Positions 1 to 29,468 of a stretch of 64,000 nucleotides of DNA are shown in pieces (within the stretch, counting starts at the first letter, position 1; each line of letters begins with the position of its first letter). The DNA is taken from positions 43,451,181-43,515,180 of the forward strand of contig CM060307.1 of NCBI GenBank assembly GCA_030674185.1, read 5' to 3'. The position numbers and the translations under genes were made by a program. Below the pieces are notes generated by a model, which searched no databases, had not been told where the DNA came from, and saw only the letters and a list, made by a program, of their open reading frames with translations. The DNA is from Monoplex corrugatus. Lineage: Eukaryota; Mollusca; Gastropoda; Littorinimorpha; Ranellidae.

Positions 1-600
1 ACCTGAATACAGATTCTAACATAACTAAGGATACTAAAACATGTATAAATTCGGGCCTAAATTACCTAAATTGCTTTTGCATGTCACATTTCCCTAGAGC
101 CAAAAATGTACTTAATTCATGCACCCAATTATCAATCCTTAGAGAAAATATTAAGACTTTATTGAACACATACAGCTGAATGGACCAGCAAGTCAGAAAA
201 TGATAGGAAGAAATGACAGAAAGCAAAGGTGGAAGAAAGAAACAAAGAGAATAACAGAAAAGAGAAAATTTCTAGCACAGAATTTCCGGAAGGTGGGGAT
301 ACTATTTATACTGAAAGAACCCCCGGCATCCCCACGGGGGTACTGCAACAACACAACATCAGCTCTATAGAATGAAAGCAATTTACATACACAAGAAAAT
401 GTTGCCCGGAGAAAAAGGGGGATGGAGGATTGGGCCCCAAAGGAGGGAAGGAAGGGTTGTTTTCCTTGCAAGGATAAGAGTAAACAAGCAGGACAAAATA
501 GAACAGACAATCAAAACGGAACTTGCACTCGACAGACTTAATATCGGGTGTAAATAAACACATACGAAAAACACGCTTTTGTGCTTGACACTGCCGTGAA
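1..600. repeat. Interspersed repeat of unknown class, copy A
   Basis: This stretch aligns by eye with a second copy at about 41490-41556 plus 42981-43160. Shared blocks include the region around a TTAA at 112-115, the CACCCAATTATCAATC block after it, and the GGAAAATGATAGGAAGAAAT block near 200. The copy here has an uninterrupted TTAA; in the other copy a 1.4-kb TTAA element sits exactly there. No coding potential is convincing. The class of the repeat is not recognised. Confidence 0.6.
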
Positions 601-629
601 AAAGAAAAAAAAAGGAAAGACCAGTTGCC

Positions 630-840
630 ATGATGTAGCGGCGGTTAGCGCAACAGACTAATGACTGCAAGTTATGGGTTTGAATCCCGGTCAGTCCCGT
701 CAGGATCATTGGGGGATTTTTCGGCCCTAAGCGGCTCCTACCTAAAGTTCAGTGTGCTATGGGCTCATTGGGAAGACTGGGACCACACCGTTGAGTCCAA
801 TCCACTTCACGGATGCATCATTGAAGATGTTGCTTAAATA
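630..840 (+). mobile_element. tRNA-derived SINE
   Basis: A tRNA-like head carries an A-box-like stretch (GGTTAGCGCAACAG, about 643-656) and a B box (GGTTTGAATCC, 678-688). The body has a TTTTTCGGCCC block and a TATGGGCTCATTGGGAAGACTGG block. The same body occurs on the minus strand at 13560-13806, so this is a dispersed family and not a functional tRNA gene. The 3' end is not sharply defined. Confidence 0.7.
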
Positions 841-1500
841 TCTTAACACCGCAGGTAGGCCTACCTGAAACTGTCGGGCCTCGTAGACGCCAAGGCTTTA
901 TCATGATAGTGAGCCTGGAGTACATACAGCCCTGTCACATAGTCTCAATCCTAGATGGAACTCCATAGAATCAGGATTATCATCCTCATCGTCATCATCT
1001 TCATAGCATTGTAAAACCTTACCCAGCTTCTGTGGCCGTCAAGGCGACGTAGAAAATAGGACAAAAGAGGGTGAGCACAAATAGAATTGCTAAAGTATGA
1101 TAATCCTCTCAGAAAAAGACAGACACTGACTATGGGTTTGTGGATGGGGAGAAGCAAGAAAAGATCTAGGTGACCTTCCTAGAGTGTTCTGCCAGTCGTT
1201 AGTTCCTCCACAAGGAAGCTCCTACTTTATACGAAAATAAGAAAAGACAAAAAACTAAACAAGCAAAACGAAGAAAAGAAAGAAAAACTGAGTAACGTTG
1301 ACGAACTGCTCACAGCAGCATATCGACTGTAAAATTCAGTTGTAAAAGAAAGAAGTGTTGTCTCAGCACAGCGTGTTGTCTCTCTGGCACGTGTTGCCAA
1401 GCTTGTAACATAGATTTTTTTTTTCTCAAAGTCATTTACACGTACGCGTGCGCTCTCTCCCCCAAAGTGAGAGAGACAGAAGACAGACAGACAGACAGAC
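841..1500. other. No gene seen; unique or decayed sequence
   Basis: There is no ORF of coding character. A short CAGA-type run sits at 1481-1504 next to the LINE relic that follows. Confidence 0.5.
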
Positions 1501-1504
1501 AGAC

Positions 1505-2755
1505 CTTATCAACCTGTGTCAAGGTTGTGCCATTTGCTGTTATTTTGCATGAGGGGATTTCATGTTTTTGACTAATCACCATGACTTCAGTCTTCCTGCT
1601 GTTTAGTTCCAACCCCTTACCTTTGCTTTCTATTTCTAGTATATTCACAAGGTTTGTAGGTCCCTTTCATTTTCTGCAATTAGCACGGTGTCATCTGCGT
1701 ATCGAATGTTGTTTATCATTTTCCCTCCAACCTTTAATCCAGGGTCTTCCTCTAGGTTTCTCATGGTGTTTTTGCCGTAAAGTAAAAACAGATCTGGTGA
1801 CAAAACACAACCCTGTCTGCACTCCTATTTTGATGTTTTGGAAAGAGCTTATACAGTTTTCTATTCTCATTGCAGCTGTTTGTTCCCAGTACATATTTCT
1901 GATTATTTGTAGATCTTTTCAATCAACATTGAGTCTCTCCTGTTGGTTGATCAATTCTTCATGTCTTACCCGATCGAAAGCCTTGGTACAGTCAACAAAG
2001 CATAAATACAAATCCTTATTCATCTCAATTGACCTCACTATGATAGTTCTTAGGATGTATATGGCATTAAAGTTCCTTTCCCTTCCACAAATCATCACTG
2101 TTCTTCTGCTATTTCTCTTTTGATTCTATTCCTTGTCCTCATCATGATTATTCTTAACAGGAGTTTTGTTACATGACTCATCAAACTGATTGTGCGATGG
2201 AGTTTGCATTCTATAGCCCCTGTTTTCTTAAAACAGCAACGAAAATTGATTTTGACATATCTTTGCAGATTTTTCCAGTGTCGTAATTTTCATTTAGGAG
2301 GACTTATTTTTTCTATGCCAAATTCTTCCAGGGCTTCAATCATCTCAGAGATGATTGAAGCCCTGGAAGAATTTGGCATAGAGATTCTGTAGTAATGTTG
2401 TCTGGTCCTGGGGCTTTTCCTGGTTTCGTCTTTTTCAGTGCTGCTCTAACTTCATTTTTCATTATGGGTGGTCCTTCAAAGTTTTTTTTTATAATGTGTT
2501 CTTCGTTTCTGTCATCCTCAAAAAGGTCTTTAATGTACTCTCCCCATCTGTCTAATATTTCGTCTTTTTCCATGATAAGAGTGCCATCTTTCGATTTTAA
2601 GCAACCAATTGATGTGCATGTATCTTTCCTGTAGATAATTTCTTCAATTCGTCTGTACATGCCCTGAGGATCCATTTTGTGTCGGTCTTCTATTTCTTTG
2701 CATTTTGTGTTCAGCTAAGCTTCCTTAGCTTCATTGCACCTATTCCTGATTTCTT
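1505..2755 (-). mobile_element. LINE relic (jockey/RTE-like endonuclease-reverse transcriptase), 5' and 3' incomplete
   Basis: Read on the minus strand, broken frames encode pieces of a reverse transcriptase: a linker with [12 protein letters not shown], a segment around [10 protein letters not shown], and an [11 protein letters not shown] segment. The same order and wording occur in the longer plus-strand copy at 34683-37170, which identifies it. Frames are interrupted many times, so no protein can be made. The palindrome at 2312-2382 lies inside it. Assignment between jockey-like and RTE-like clades is not possible by eye. Confidence 0.8.
2312..2382. repeat. Perfect inverted duplication, 35-bp arms, 1-nt spacer
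   Basis: The left arm 2312-2346 is the exact reverse complement of 2348-2382, with only A2347 between. The right arm in plus orientation matches the sense of the LINE copy at about 35707, while the surrounding relic is in the opposite sense. A piece of the LINE has therefore been copied back on itself. Confidence 0.9.
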
Positions 2756-3160
2756 TGTATAATATATATAATGCTCATGGCCAAAAGACTACCCTGAGAG
2801 CGCAGGGGGCTAGAGCATTTTAGGCGGCACTTATTCGCCTGATGGCTCTGTCATAGGACACATGGGGTATTTTCTGGGTATGGCCTTGCCAGGTGCCATC
2901 CCACCTCGTCCTGATAGAAACCATCGCCAGTTGGTCCGGGGCTGCTTATTCGTCCAGGTAAACCCTGGCTTATTTCACAGCTGACCTCCATGTCTGAAGG
3001 CCGTTCGCTATCCGCCACCTGCGACCCGCTGGGTTGGGGATGGTCGCCCCATTACCGATTCAGAGGTAACTTTTCCCAGTGTGCTTGCATGGGCTGCGTG
3101 TGATTTTTTTTTTCTGATTTTTCTCACACGCCAAAAAGAACCAAAAAATTGGATAGGGCT
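2756..3160. other. Unidentified intergenic sequence
   Basis: GC-richer than its surroundings, with no open frame and no recognised repeat. It ends in a T-run (about 3104-3113) followed by a CACACGCC block that is complementary to the GGGCTGCGTGTG block before the T-run, so a small hairpin is possible. Confidence 0.3.
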
Positions 3161-3166
3161 TTGGGT

Positions 3167-4381
3167 TCACAGAATCTGTTCGTAACCGTCGTCAAGGTTG
3201 CGGATGAGGTAGCCGCTGTGGTCAGATTCATAGCCAGAAGAGTATTCTCTACAAGATGGCCCATCTTCTCCCGTGCTGTAGCCTGAAGACTGGCTGGTGC
3301 TGTTACCGTCTTCTTCTTCTTCTTCTTCTACTTCTTCTTCTTCTTCCTCAGAAGACTGGCTGTAGTTGTTGCCGTCTTCTTCTTCTTCGACCACGGAAAA
3401 CTGGCTGTAGTTGTTGCCGTCTTCTTCTTCTTCGACCACGGAAGACTGGCTGTAGTTGTTGCCGTCTTCTTCTTCGACCACGGAAAACTGGCTGTAGTTG
3501 TTGCCGTCTTCTTCTTCTTCGACCACGGAAGACTGGCTGTAGTTGTTGCCGTCTTCTTCTTCGACCACGGAAGACTGGCTGTAGTTGTTGCCGTCTTCTT
3601 CTTCTTCGACCACGGAAAACTGGCTGTAGTTGTTGCCGTCTTCTTCTTCTTCGACCACGGAAGACTGGCTGTAGTTGTTGCCGTCTTCTTCTTCTTCTAC
3701 AGACCATTAGAAGTCAGATAAGGCTTCCTCCTTCAATGTCCCAGAAGAAAATTCGTCACCTTCTTCCACGGAGTGGTCCAATGACTGGTCAGACTCATCC
3801 AGTGGCATAGGTCCAAGAGAGAGGTCTCCGTCTTCGACATCCTCACTAGGCCATGACACACCACTGGTGGTACTAGTATCCGTCATCTCCGTGTCGTCAA
3901 GTGACGTCTCAGACTCCTTGCTGGCGATCGGAGACAAGGGGCCAAAGTGACTGGACATGTCTTCCGAGTGATTATGGTCGGGCAGAGAAGTGGAACATCG
4001 TATCCTTCGGTTACAATCTTGAGGTAGGCACTCTGCCCACTTGTCTCCTGGCTGCTTAAGAGCATTCAGCAACCGTAGTAGCAATCGTTGCTCTCTTCTG
4101 GTTGCTGATATTCTGCCGATATACCCTGCATGTCGTAGTCTTGATCGCCTATGCACCAGCAGTTGCAAACTTCGCCTTTCCTACGCAGTAAAAAGATGAA
4201 GGCAGCGGCCTATGTTCGGAAACAGGGGAGATTCCATTGATGCCCTTGTGGTAGGAGCCATTGGTTCTGTCATACAAGGAAAGCCCAAAGCCAAAGTCAA
4301 CTCAGAAATCTTCAAGCGCTCTTCGATAGAGAAGTAATACTGGCCCTCGATCGGGAGCTGTTTATATACAAACCCAACCAC
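3167..4381 (-). pseudogene. Acidic repeat protein frame broken by two in-frame stops
   Basis: On the minus strand one reading frame stays open from 4381 to 3167 (about 405 codons) except for TAG at 4181-4183 and TAA at 3707-3709. The first part (codons from 4381) is not recognised. The middle part is Ser/Asp/Glu-rich. The last part is seven or eight copies of a 14-15-residue unit of the type VVEEEEDGNNYSQSS, followed by a Ser/Gly/Tyr-rich tail. A TATATAAA box lies at about 4364-4371 on the same strand, inside the first frame, so a shorter transcript starting below it is possible. No good ATG opens the middle part. No known family is recognised. A relic of a single-exon gene is the simplest reading; stop readthrough is less likely. 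Confidence 0.45.
3310..3700. repeat. Coding minisatellite, 42- and 45-bp units
   Basis: About eight tandem units alternate between CTTCTTCTTCTTCGACC and CTTCTTCTTCGACC starts, each followed by an ACGGAARACTGGCTGTAG block. Unit lengths are multiples of three, which keeps the minus-strand acidic frame open. Frames on the other strand (RPRKTGCSCCRLLL repeats) are a by-product. Confidence 0.85.
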
Positions 4382-4984
4382 ATGGCGGGTGAGACAACAA
4401 AGCCATTGGCAGACGTAATCACGTGTTTGGATTGGATGGGATTGACATCACACACACAAAACGCCAGACATCTTGGCGTCCCATTGACGGGGACCTTTGT
4501 ACTTCACATAAAAGACTGGTCAAGTTAATTGCCAGCTGGCCAGTGTCGACGGTAGATGTGTTAAAAGTTCATTACCAGACCGCTGGTGCTATTACCCTGT
4601 CACTGGGTGAATATGTGAAGATAACTACGAAAGGCCAGACACGCCAGCGTCCCTGTAGCACGATGATAAAGGCGAGACGGTCAGGTAGACGTAACAGCCG
4701 GCCACTTGAAACGCCAGCAGTTATCACTTTGATTCGTACCCTCGTGGACAAAGGAGAAGGCAGGCCAAGACCTTCGCAACAGTCACACTGTTAGAGGAGC
4801 AGCGTTGTTTGTTTTACTTTGACACGAGGATAAAGACAAGATTACGTTTGTCATCACAAGACAGACGGCTCGGGGCACTTGCCTTGTGTTTAATCTGACA
4901 CGAAGACAAAGGCGGCATGAAAACCAAACCGTTCTTGTTAACAAACGCCTATCAGTCAATCACCCTGAAAGATAGTTCTCCGGT
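4382..4984. other. No gene seen
   Basis: A 123-codon plus frame at 4423-4794 has no recognisable domain and a composition unlike a conserved protein. Loosely repeated CGCCAG/GGCCAG blocks suggest an old degenerate repeat. Confidence 0.3.
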
Positions 4985-5290
4985 GTTCTATAGAACCAAT
5001 ATTGTTGTACGGATGCAACGTTTAGAAATCAACAAGTAAAATCAGAACAAGACTGAGGAAGCTGAAATGTGTTTTTTAAGAAAAATGTTAAGAGTTCCAT
5101 GAAAAACAAAGAAACAAACCAGACAGTCTTGAGAGAAGCAAACATAAAAATAACTATGATAAAGAAGATTATGAAAAGACAAGCAACATTTATAGGACAT
5201 ATCTGGAGGAAGAGAAATTTGAGCACCTAGTCACAACAAAAAAGCTAGAGTGAAAAAGAGCACCAGGTAGATCCAGGAAGAAACTATTTA
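4985..5290 (+). mobile_element. 3' fragment of the jockey/RTE-like LINE
   Basis: The sequence from the TATAGAACCAATATTGTTGT block onward follows the plus-strand LINE at about 36710-37010 in order, including the CACCTAGTCACAAC and CACCAGGTAGATCCAGG blocks. Many indels and stops make it a dead fragment. Confidence 0.75.
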
Positions 5291-5344
5291 GATAATTTTT
5301 CAGAGGGGATGAATATAAAAGGATAGGAAATATACCTTCAGCGA

Positions 5345-5440
5345 CAAAAGATAGATTATTGTTATTGTTATTATTGATATCATCATTATCATCATCATCA
5401 TCATCATTATTAATGGTCTTGTTGTCGTTGTTGTTGTTGG

Positions 5441-5474
<34 letters not shown>

Positions 5475-5480
5475 GTGATT
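5345..5480. repeat. ATC/ATT/GTT trinucleotide microsatellite
   Basis: Interrupted runs of ATC, ATT and GTT. Methionine- or threonine-rich frames here are artefacts of the repeat. Confidence 0.85.
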
Positions 5481-5919
5481 ATATTTTGTTGGCTATCAGA
5501 ATGCTTGTACTGAATTTGTCCCGTATGCCCAGAGTTTGGTTGTTTAATATTTTGCTGTTGCACCAGTGCAGTTGAAGTCGGCAAAATGCTGAACAAACCG
5601 AATCCTTGGACCTAACATCTCTGCTGATCGAAGAGTTTGACATCTGCTGTTGTTGTCCAATGGAGATGTAGCGTTCAGCTTGGGTAGTTCCCGTTTTTTC
5701 TTTTTCCGTTTTGTGCATGGGTCTGTTTCATGTTAGGTTATGTTATTCTTTACCTTGAAAAGGTTTTCGGTTAGCTCAGAGGGTTTATATGCTGGTTTAT
5801 GGCTTGTGTGCCATGATCATTTCGGACCTTCTCCATCATGTGGCATCACTGGAGTCAGAGTATATATGGGAATTATTCCGAGCACGAAGACGTTATCTTG
5901 ACAAACTGAAAGTAAAACT

Positions 5920-6125
5920 GTTTGTGAACATGTTTTGGCTAGTTTCTTTATGGACATGCTTTTGGTAATTTGCGTATGGACATGTTTCTAGCTAAATTGG
6001 TTGTGGATGTTTCCGGCTACTTTGTTCATAGACATGTTATCAGCTATTCTATTTGCAGACATGGAATTTGGCTATTTTATTTATGGAACACCTTCGGCTC
6101 TAGACATGTTTTACATGTTAATACT
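5920..6125. repeat. Degenerate ~30-bp minisatellite, left block
   Basis: Units resemble GACATGTTTTCGGCTATTTTG followed by TTTATG. The array resumes at 7041, so it was split by the SINE and other sequence between 6150 and 7040. Confidence 0.75.
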
Positions 6126-6167
6126 TCAGTAAAGGAAGCTTACAACTCTCTCTCACACACACACAGT

Positions 6168-6405
6168 GCGAGCCCCAGTAGCTCAGTTGGTTTGAGCGTC
6201 AGATTCACATGCTAATGGTTGTGGATTCGAATCACGGGGTGCGATACATTAAAACTGGCCCATCTTAACATCAATGTTGTTCTGGTGGTGTCAGTATAGG
6301 ATTAGATAGGTCCCACTTCCCCCACTTCCCTGGGATGGTTATCCCCGTCGGCCATATCACTTGAGGTGGGTGTCGACATAAAAACTAACCAAATCAATCA
6401 ATCAA
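6168..6405 (+). mobile_element. tRNA-derived SINE with AATC-type tail
   Basis: The head reads like a tRNA: GCCCCAGTAGCTCAGTTGG (A box) and GGATTCGAATC (B box), with a GCTC/GAGC D-stem-like pair. It is followed by an unrelated body and a tail of CAATCAAT repeats. The anticodon stem is not well paired, so a functional tRNA is unlikely. Confidence 0.75.
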
Positions 6406-7040
6406 CTCGCTAGACTTAGCATCATGGCTTCGATTTCATAAACATTTAAATGAAAAGTTTGTGTCACAAAAAAACATCAAACTTTCATTTCAAAATATAT
6501 GTAAACAATGACAGTATTCCTCCCTATATCATTTGAGATTGATTGCTTCCGTTTATTTTCGTTTTCAACTAAACGCTCTGAAAACAAAATATTGTAAAAA
6601 TGTCGAATGTATTTGCGGTGAACAATTCACTCCGTATCACTGTTTATTTTACTGCAAAATACTACGTTCTTTGTTACCAAAGATGTTTACACAAGAAAAC
6701 TACTTTGAAACGCGTTTTAAAGAAGTAAATCGGATCAAGTTTTGTTATTTAAAATTTCAGAATCGTTGGTTCACAGTCCTGTTAATGCATTTCTTTAAGT
6801 TGATGAAACTTGTTTTTTTGTGTCAGTTTTCTTCACGTTATTGATGTTAGTGTTCAGTTTTAGTTCCATTTCTCTACTCACGCACGCCTCTTTTCTTAAG
6901 ACCTTACCGCTTCCATTTACAAGCTTTCTGTCTCTTATTCTGTCTTCCATCTGTCTCCCCTCTCTTTATCCTCCGTGCTTACATCCCCACCCCCCCACCC
7001 CCCTGTCTAATATCAGTCATAGTGAAAAGACGTTAAATCA
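6406..7040. other. No gene seen
   Basis: AT-rich sequence with a 103-codon plus frame (6533-6844) without recognisable domain, then pyrimidine-rich sequence with C-runs near 6985-7002. Confidence 0.35.
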
Positions 7041-7925
7041 AAGAACGAACATGTTTTCGGTCATTTTCTTTACAAACATGTGTTTTAGTTACTTTGTATG
7101 TGGACATGTTTTCGGCTGTTTGGTATATGAACATCTTTTCAGTTATTTTGTTTATGGCCACGATATCAGTTATTTTTGTTTACAGACATGGTTTGGAAAT
7201 TTTCTTCCTGGTCATGCTTTTTAACTATTCTATTCATAGACATTTTTCTGCTAGTTTATTTATTGACATGTTTTCGGTTTTTTTAATGGACATGTTTCCG
7301 GTCATTTTATTTAGACATGTTCTCAGCTATTTTGTTTATGGAAATGTTTTAGGCCAATTTGTTTATGGACACGGTTTTGGCTACTTGGTTTATGAACATT
7401 GTTTGGCTATTTCATTTATGGACATGTTTTCAGTTATTTTGTTGGCATGGTTTCGGAAATTTTGTTTACGGACATGCTTTCGGTTGTTCTAGCTATTTTA
7501 CTGATGGATGTATTTTCAATTCTTTTGTGTATGGATATATTTTGGCTATTTTGTTTGTGAACATGTTTTCAATCACACTCTTTGGGAACATATTTTGGGC
7601 TATTTGGTTTATGAAATATTTTGGGCTTTTTTTTTTGGTTTGTTTGTTTGTTGATGGATATGTTTTAGTTATCTTATTTACGGGCATGTTTTTAGCCATT
7701 TTATCATGACATAGATTCGGCTATTTTACTTATGAAGACGGCTTCAACGATTATGCTTGAGGGCTTTTCTTTTCTTATTTTGTACATAGACAGGTTCTGG
7801 TTGTACAATTTATAACTTGATTTAGCTCTTTTGTTTATGAATATTTTTTACTGGCTATTGCATTCATCAAATACGTTTCGGTCATTTTTCCTCATAGACA
7901 TGTTTTCAGCTTTTTGTTTATGAGC
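7041..7925. repeat. Degenerate ~30-bp minisatellite, right block
   Basis: More than twenty diverged units built on ACATGTTTTCGG, CTATTTTGTTTATGG. Long frames rich in F, Y, I and M arise because the repeat is stop-poor; they are not taken as genes. Confidence 0.8.
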
Positions 7926-7937
7926 AGGGTTTCTGTC

Positions 7938-8005
7938 AGCTTCTCATTCTATCCAGCAGCTTTCTGCAGGAAGCTGTGGTTAGGATAAGAGAGTGAAAGA
8001 GTTAA
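7938..8005. mobile_element. Foldback MITE fragment ending at TTAA
   Basis: The TCATTCTATCCAGCAGCTTTC arm is inverted to GAAGCTGTGGTTAGGATAAGAG with TGCA between. The right end runs GAGTGAAAGAG then TTAA (8002-8005). It matches elements at 12521-12594 and 34069-34144. The left terminus is lost. Confidence 0.6.
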
Positions 8006-8182
8006 GGAGTGTTGCTCACGATATTTGTCTTATGACAGACGAAGCTGATGGTTAGGATAAGAGAGTGAAAAAGTTAAGGGGTGTTGCTCACGATATTTGT
8101 CTTATGACAGACGAAGCTGATGGTTAGGATAAGAGAGTGAAAAAGTTAAGGGGTGTTGCTCACGATATTTGTTTTATGACAG
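7972..8182. repeat. 72-bp tandem repeat, about 2.9 copies
   Basis: The TGGTTAGGATAAGAG block starts at 7977, 8049 and 8121. The unit contains the right half of the MITE at 7938-8005, so the array grew from that element. It lies just before the first candidate receptor exon. Confidence 0.9.
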
Positions 8183-8186
8183 ACAG

Positions 8187-27373
<19,187 letters not shown>

Positions 27374-29160
27374 CGTTGGGTGCCTAATTAGCCTTAGGTT
27401 AGAATTTCATTCTACATATTTCCTCAAAGTACTATTACAATGGTGCATTGGCTGCTGTAATTTCTTCAAATTCCATGTGTATTCTTTGCATACACATGAA
27501 AAACAAACAACATGAAAAGGAGGACAGAATTTTCAAAATTTTATCGAATCAGATTCGAATTCAAAACAAACTTACGTAAGACGAAGATCAGCAAACAAAC
27601 AAGAATGTGAAAAAACAGTGCGTTTAGCTGATTTAAAAATAGTATATATTTATGAATAAGTACGTAGTCTACGTAACTGATAGTAATTAAAACTGCTATC
27701 ATTCTGTTTTTGATAATTTAAATCTCCATAAACTTCAGCCTTACTAGATATACTAGACAACAAGTATGTCGCTTACGTGTTTGTTACAATACCTGCAAAA
27801 TATTTTTTTGTGCATTGCATTGATACTTTTTAAAATTTGTACATAAGAGCGTCCCTCTGTTTCTGGGGAGATGAATTCCGTTAACTTCAAACAGAATGTC
27901 TTATACAGGGGCACGCAACCTATCTGGGCGTAGAAACAAACGGAAAACAATCCAGTCCTTGAGTTAAGAACCGCGAGTCAAGAAAAGAATTAGATAAGGT
28001 AAAAAATTGTTATGAAAAGATAATGAAAAAACAAATCTTGTCCCGTAACTTCGAGGTCATAGGAGAGTGTGGTGGTAGAGATCAGCTGTCCCTGGGGCCA
28101 ACGTTATTAGGTGATGCCCATTCTCCTGTTCATTGCCGTTTCACTCTCCCCAGCCATGAGATATCCAATAAATGAAAGATGCCTGTAGATTGAATTTCTT
28201 CTCTGTCCGCCCGTAACACCTGTTCATTCACAAGTTCATCCACACATCACCATCCAGCTTTCTCTTATCAGTTGCTTTTATCTCAGGATGTACGTATATC
28301 TGAAGTAAATGTGTGTGTGTGCGCAAACATGTGACTGGAAGAACTGGAATTCACAGAAAATATTTTCCAAATGTAAACTGTAATTCCAGTTTGTCTTAGG
28401 AAAAAATTATGTCTTTCCTCTTGTACAAAGTGGAGTGTATCATTCTATTTGTATCAGTAAAAAATACAGTAGTATCATATTTCCTCAATAGTGCGGGTAG
28501 TTCTTTTGCTCATGACAGACAAGAATAATTTGATAACTGATAAATAAACGTTAACAGAAAGCGTGTGTTGTCTGAACATGATTTTTGAGCAAATTCCTGA
28601 TCAAAATCCTTTTTTAAAATTTTTTTTAAAAACTTTTTTGGACTGAAAAAAATCATACTCTAACATGAGCAATGAAACACTACCTACATTATTGAGTAAA
28701 GATATTAATTTTTAATAGAACAAACAAACAATTTCATATTCCACTTTTTGCTACAATGAAGATTTTTTAAAAATCAGAACAAGATTCAACTTCACACACG
28801 GAATTTCAGATTTTCCTATATTCCAGTTTAATTTTTAATTTTTGTGATTTGTTATTGTAGTATTGAAATCTATCCAACAATCCATGTGACTTTTATTCAG
28901 CTACAGGCTGGGGAAGTCTGAGTATCAGGTGTGCATGTGTGGCGTCAAATTATGCCAATGATTTGCTCACAGTTGGTAACTGTATGAGCTGATATTGCCT
29001 GTTCATGATCAGGCCGTTGGCCTGAGAGGATGAATTCAAGCAGAGTCAAAAGCCACCCACAATGCCCTGCTGCCTTGCAGTAATCTTAAGGGGATGAAAA
29101 GGTTTAGTAGTAGTCCTCACCAAAATATGGAACAAATTCCGAAAGTAGTTTGTTTCCGTC
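27374..29160. other. No gene seen; AT-rich sequence
   Basis: Searched for a TM6-TM7 exon to complete the receptor; none with suitable hydrophobic frames and splice sites was found. Short ORFs here lack features. Confidence 0.5.
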
Positions 29161-29468
29161 ATCAGCCACATTCTGGCAAGTCCTGTGACATCACTGGTGA
29201 CAAGCTGCACAGGCTCTTGTCTCTCCCTTGGACTCCATCAGGACGAGGAGATGAGAGGCTGGCTTCATGAACAAGAGCTGATCTTCCACAACACAAAGCA
29301 CTGCCCACTGCACTGTGCACCAGCGTTTCAATTAGTTGCACCTCAAACCCACCCCAGTATGCAATTCCATCTCTCATAATTGATGGATGTTAACTGATTT
29401 TTTTTGGGGGGTGCATGTGTGCTTCATCTTCCACCATCGATGTTCCTAACTGCTGTTTTTAATTCTGT

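Noticed and set aside
3256..3810. Cys/Leu/Arg repeat frame on the plus strand
   Set aside because: Mirror of the minus-strand acidic repeat frame, which has the longer flanking open frame.
4423..4794. 123-codon plus frame as a gene
   Set aside because: No domain, no neighbours and degenerate repeat-like sequence.
6168..6245. Functional tRNA gene
   Set aside because: A and B boxes are good but the anticodon arm is poorly paired and a SINE body follows.
27374..29160. TM6-TM7 exon completing the receptor
   Set aside because: No frame with two hydrophobic segments and an acceptor site was found.
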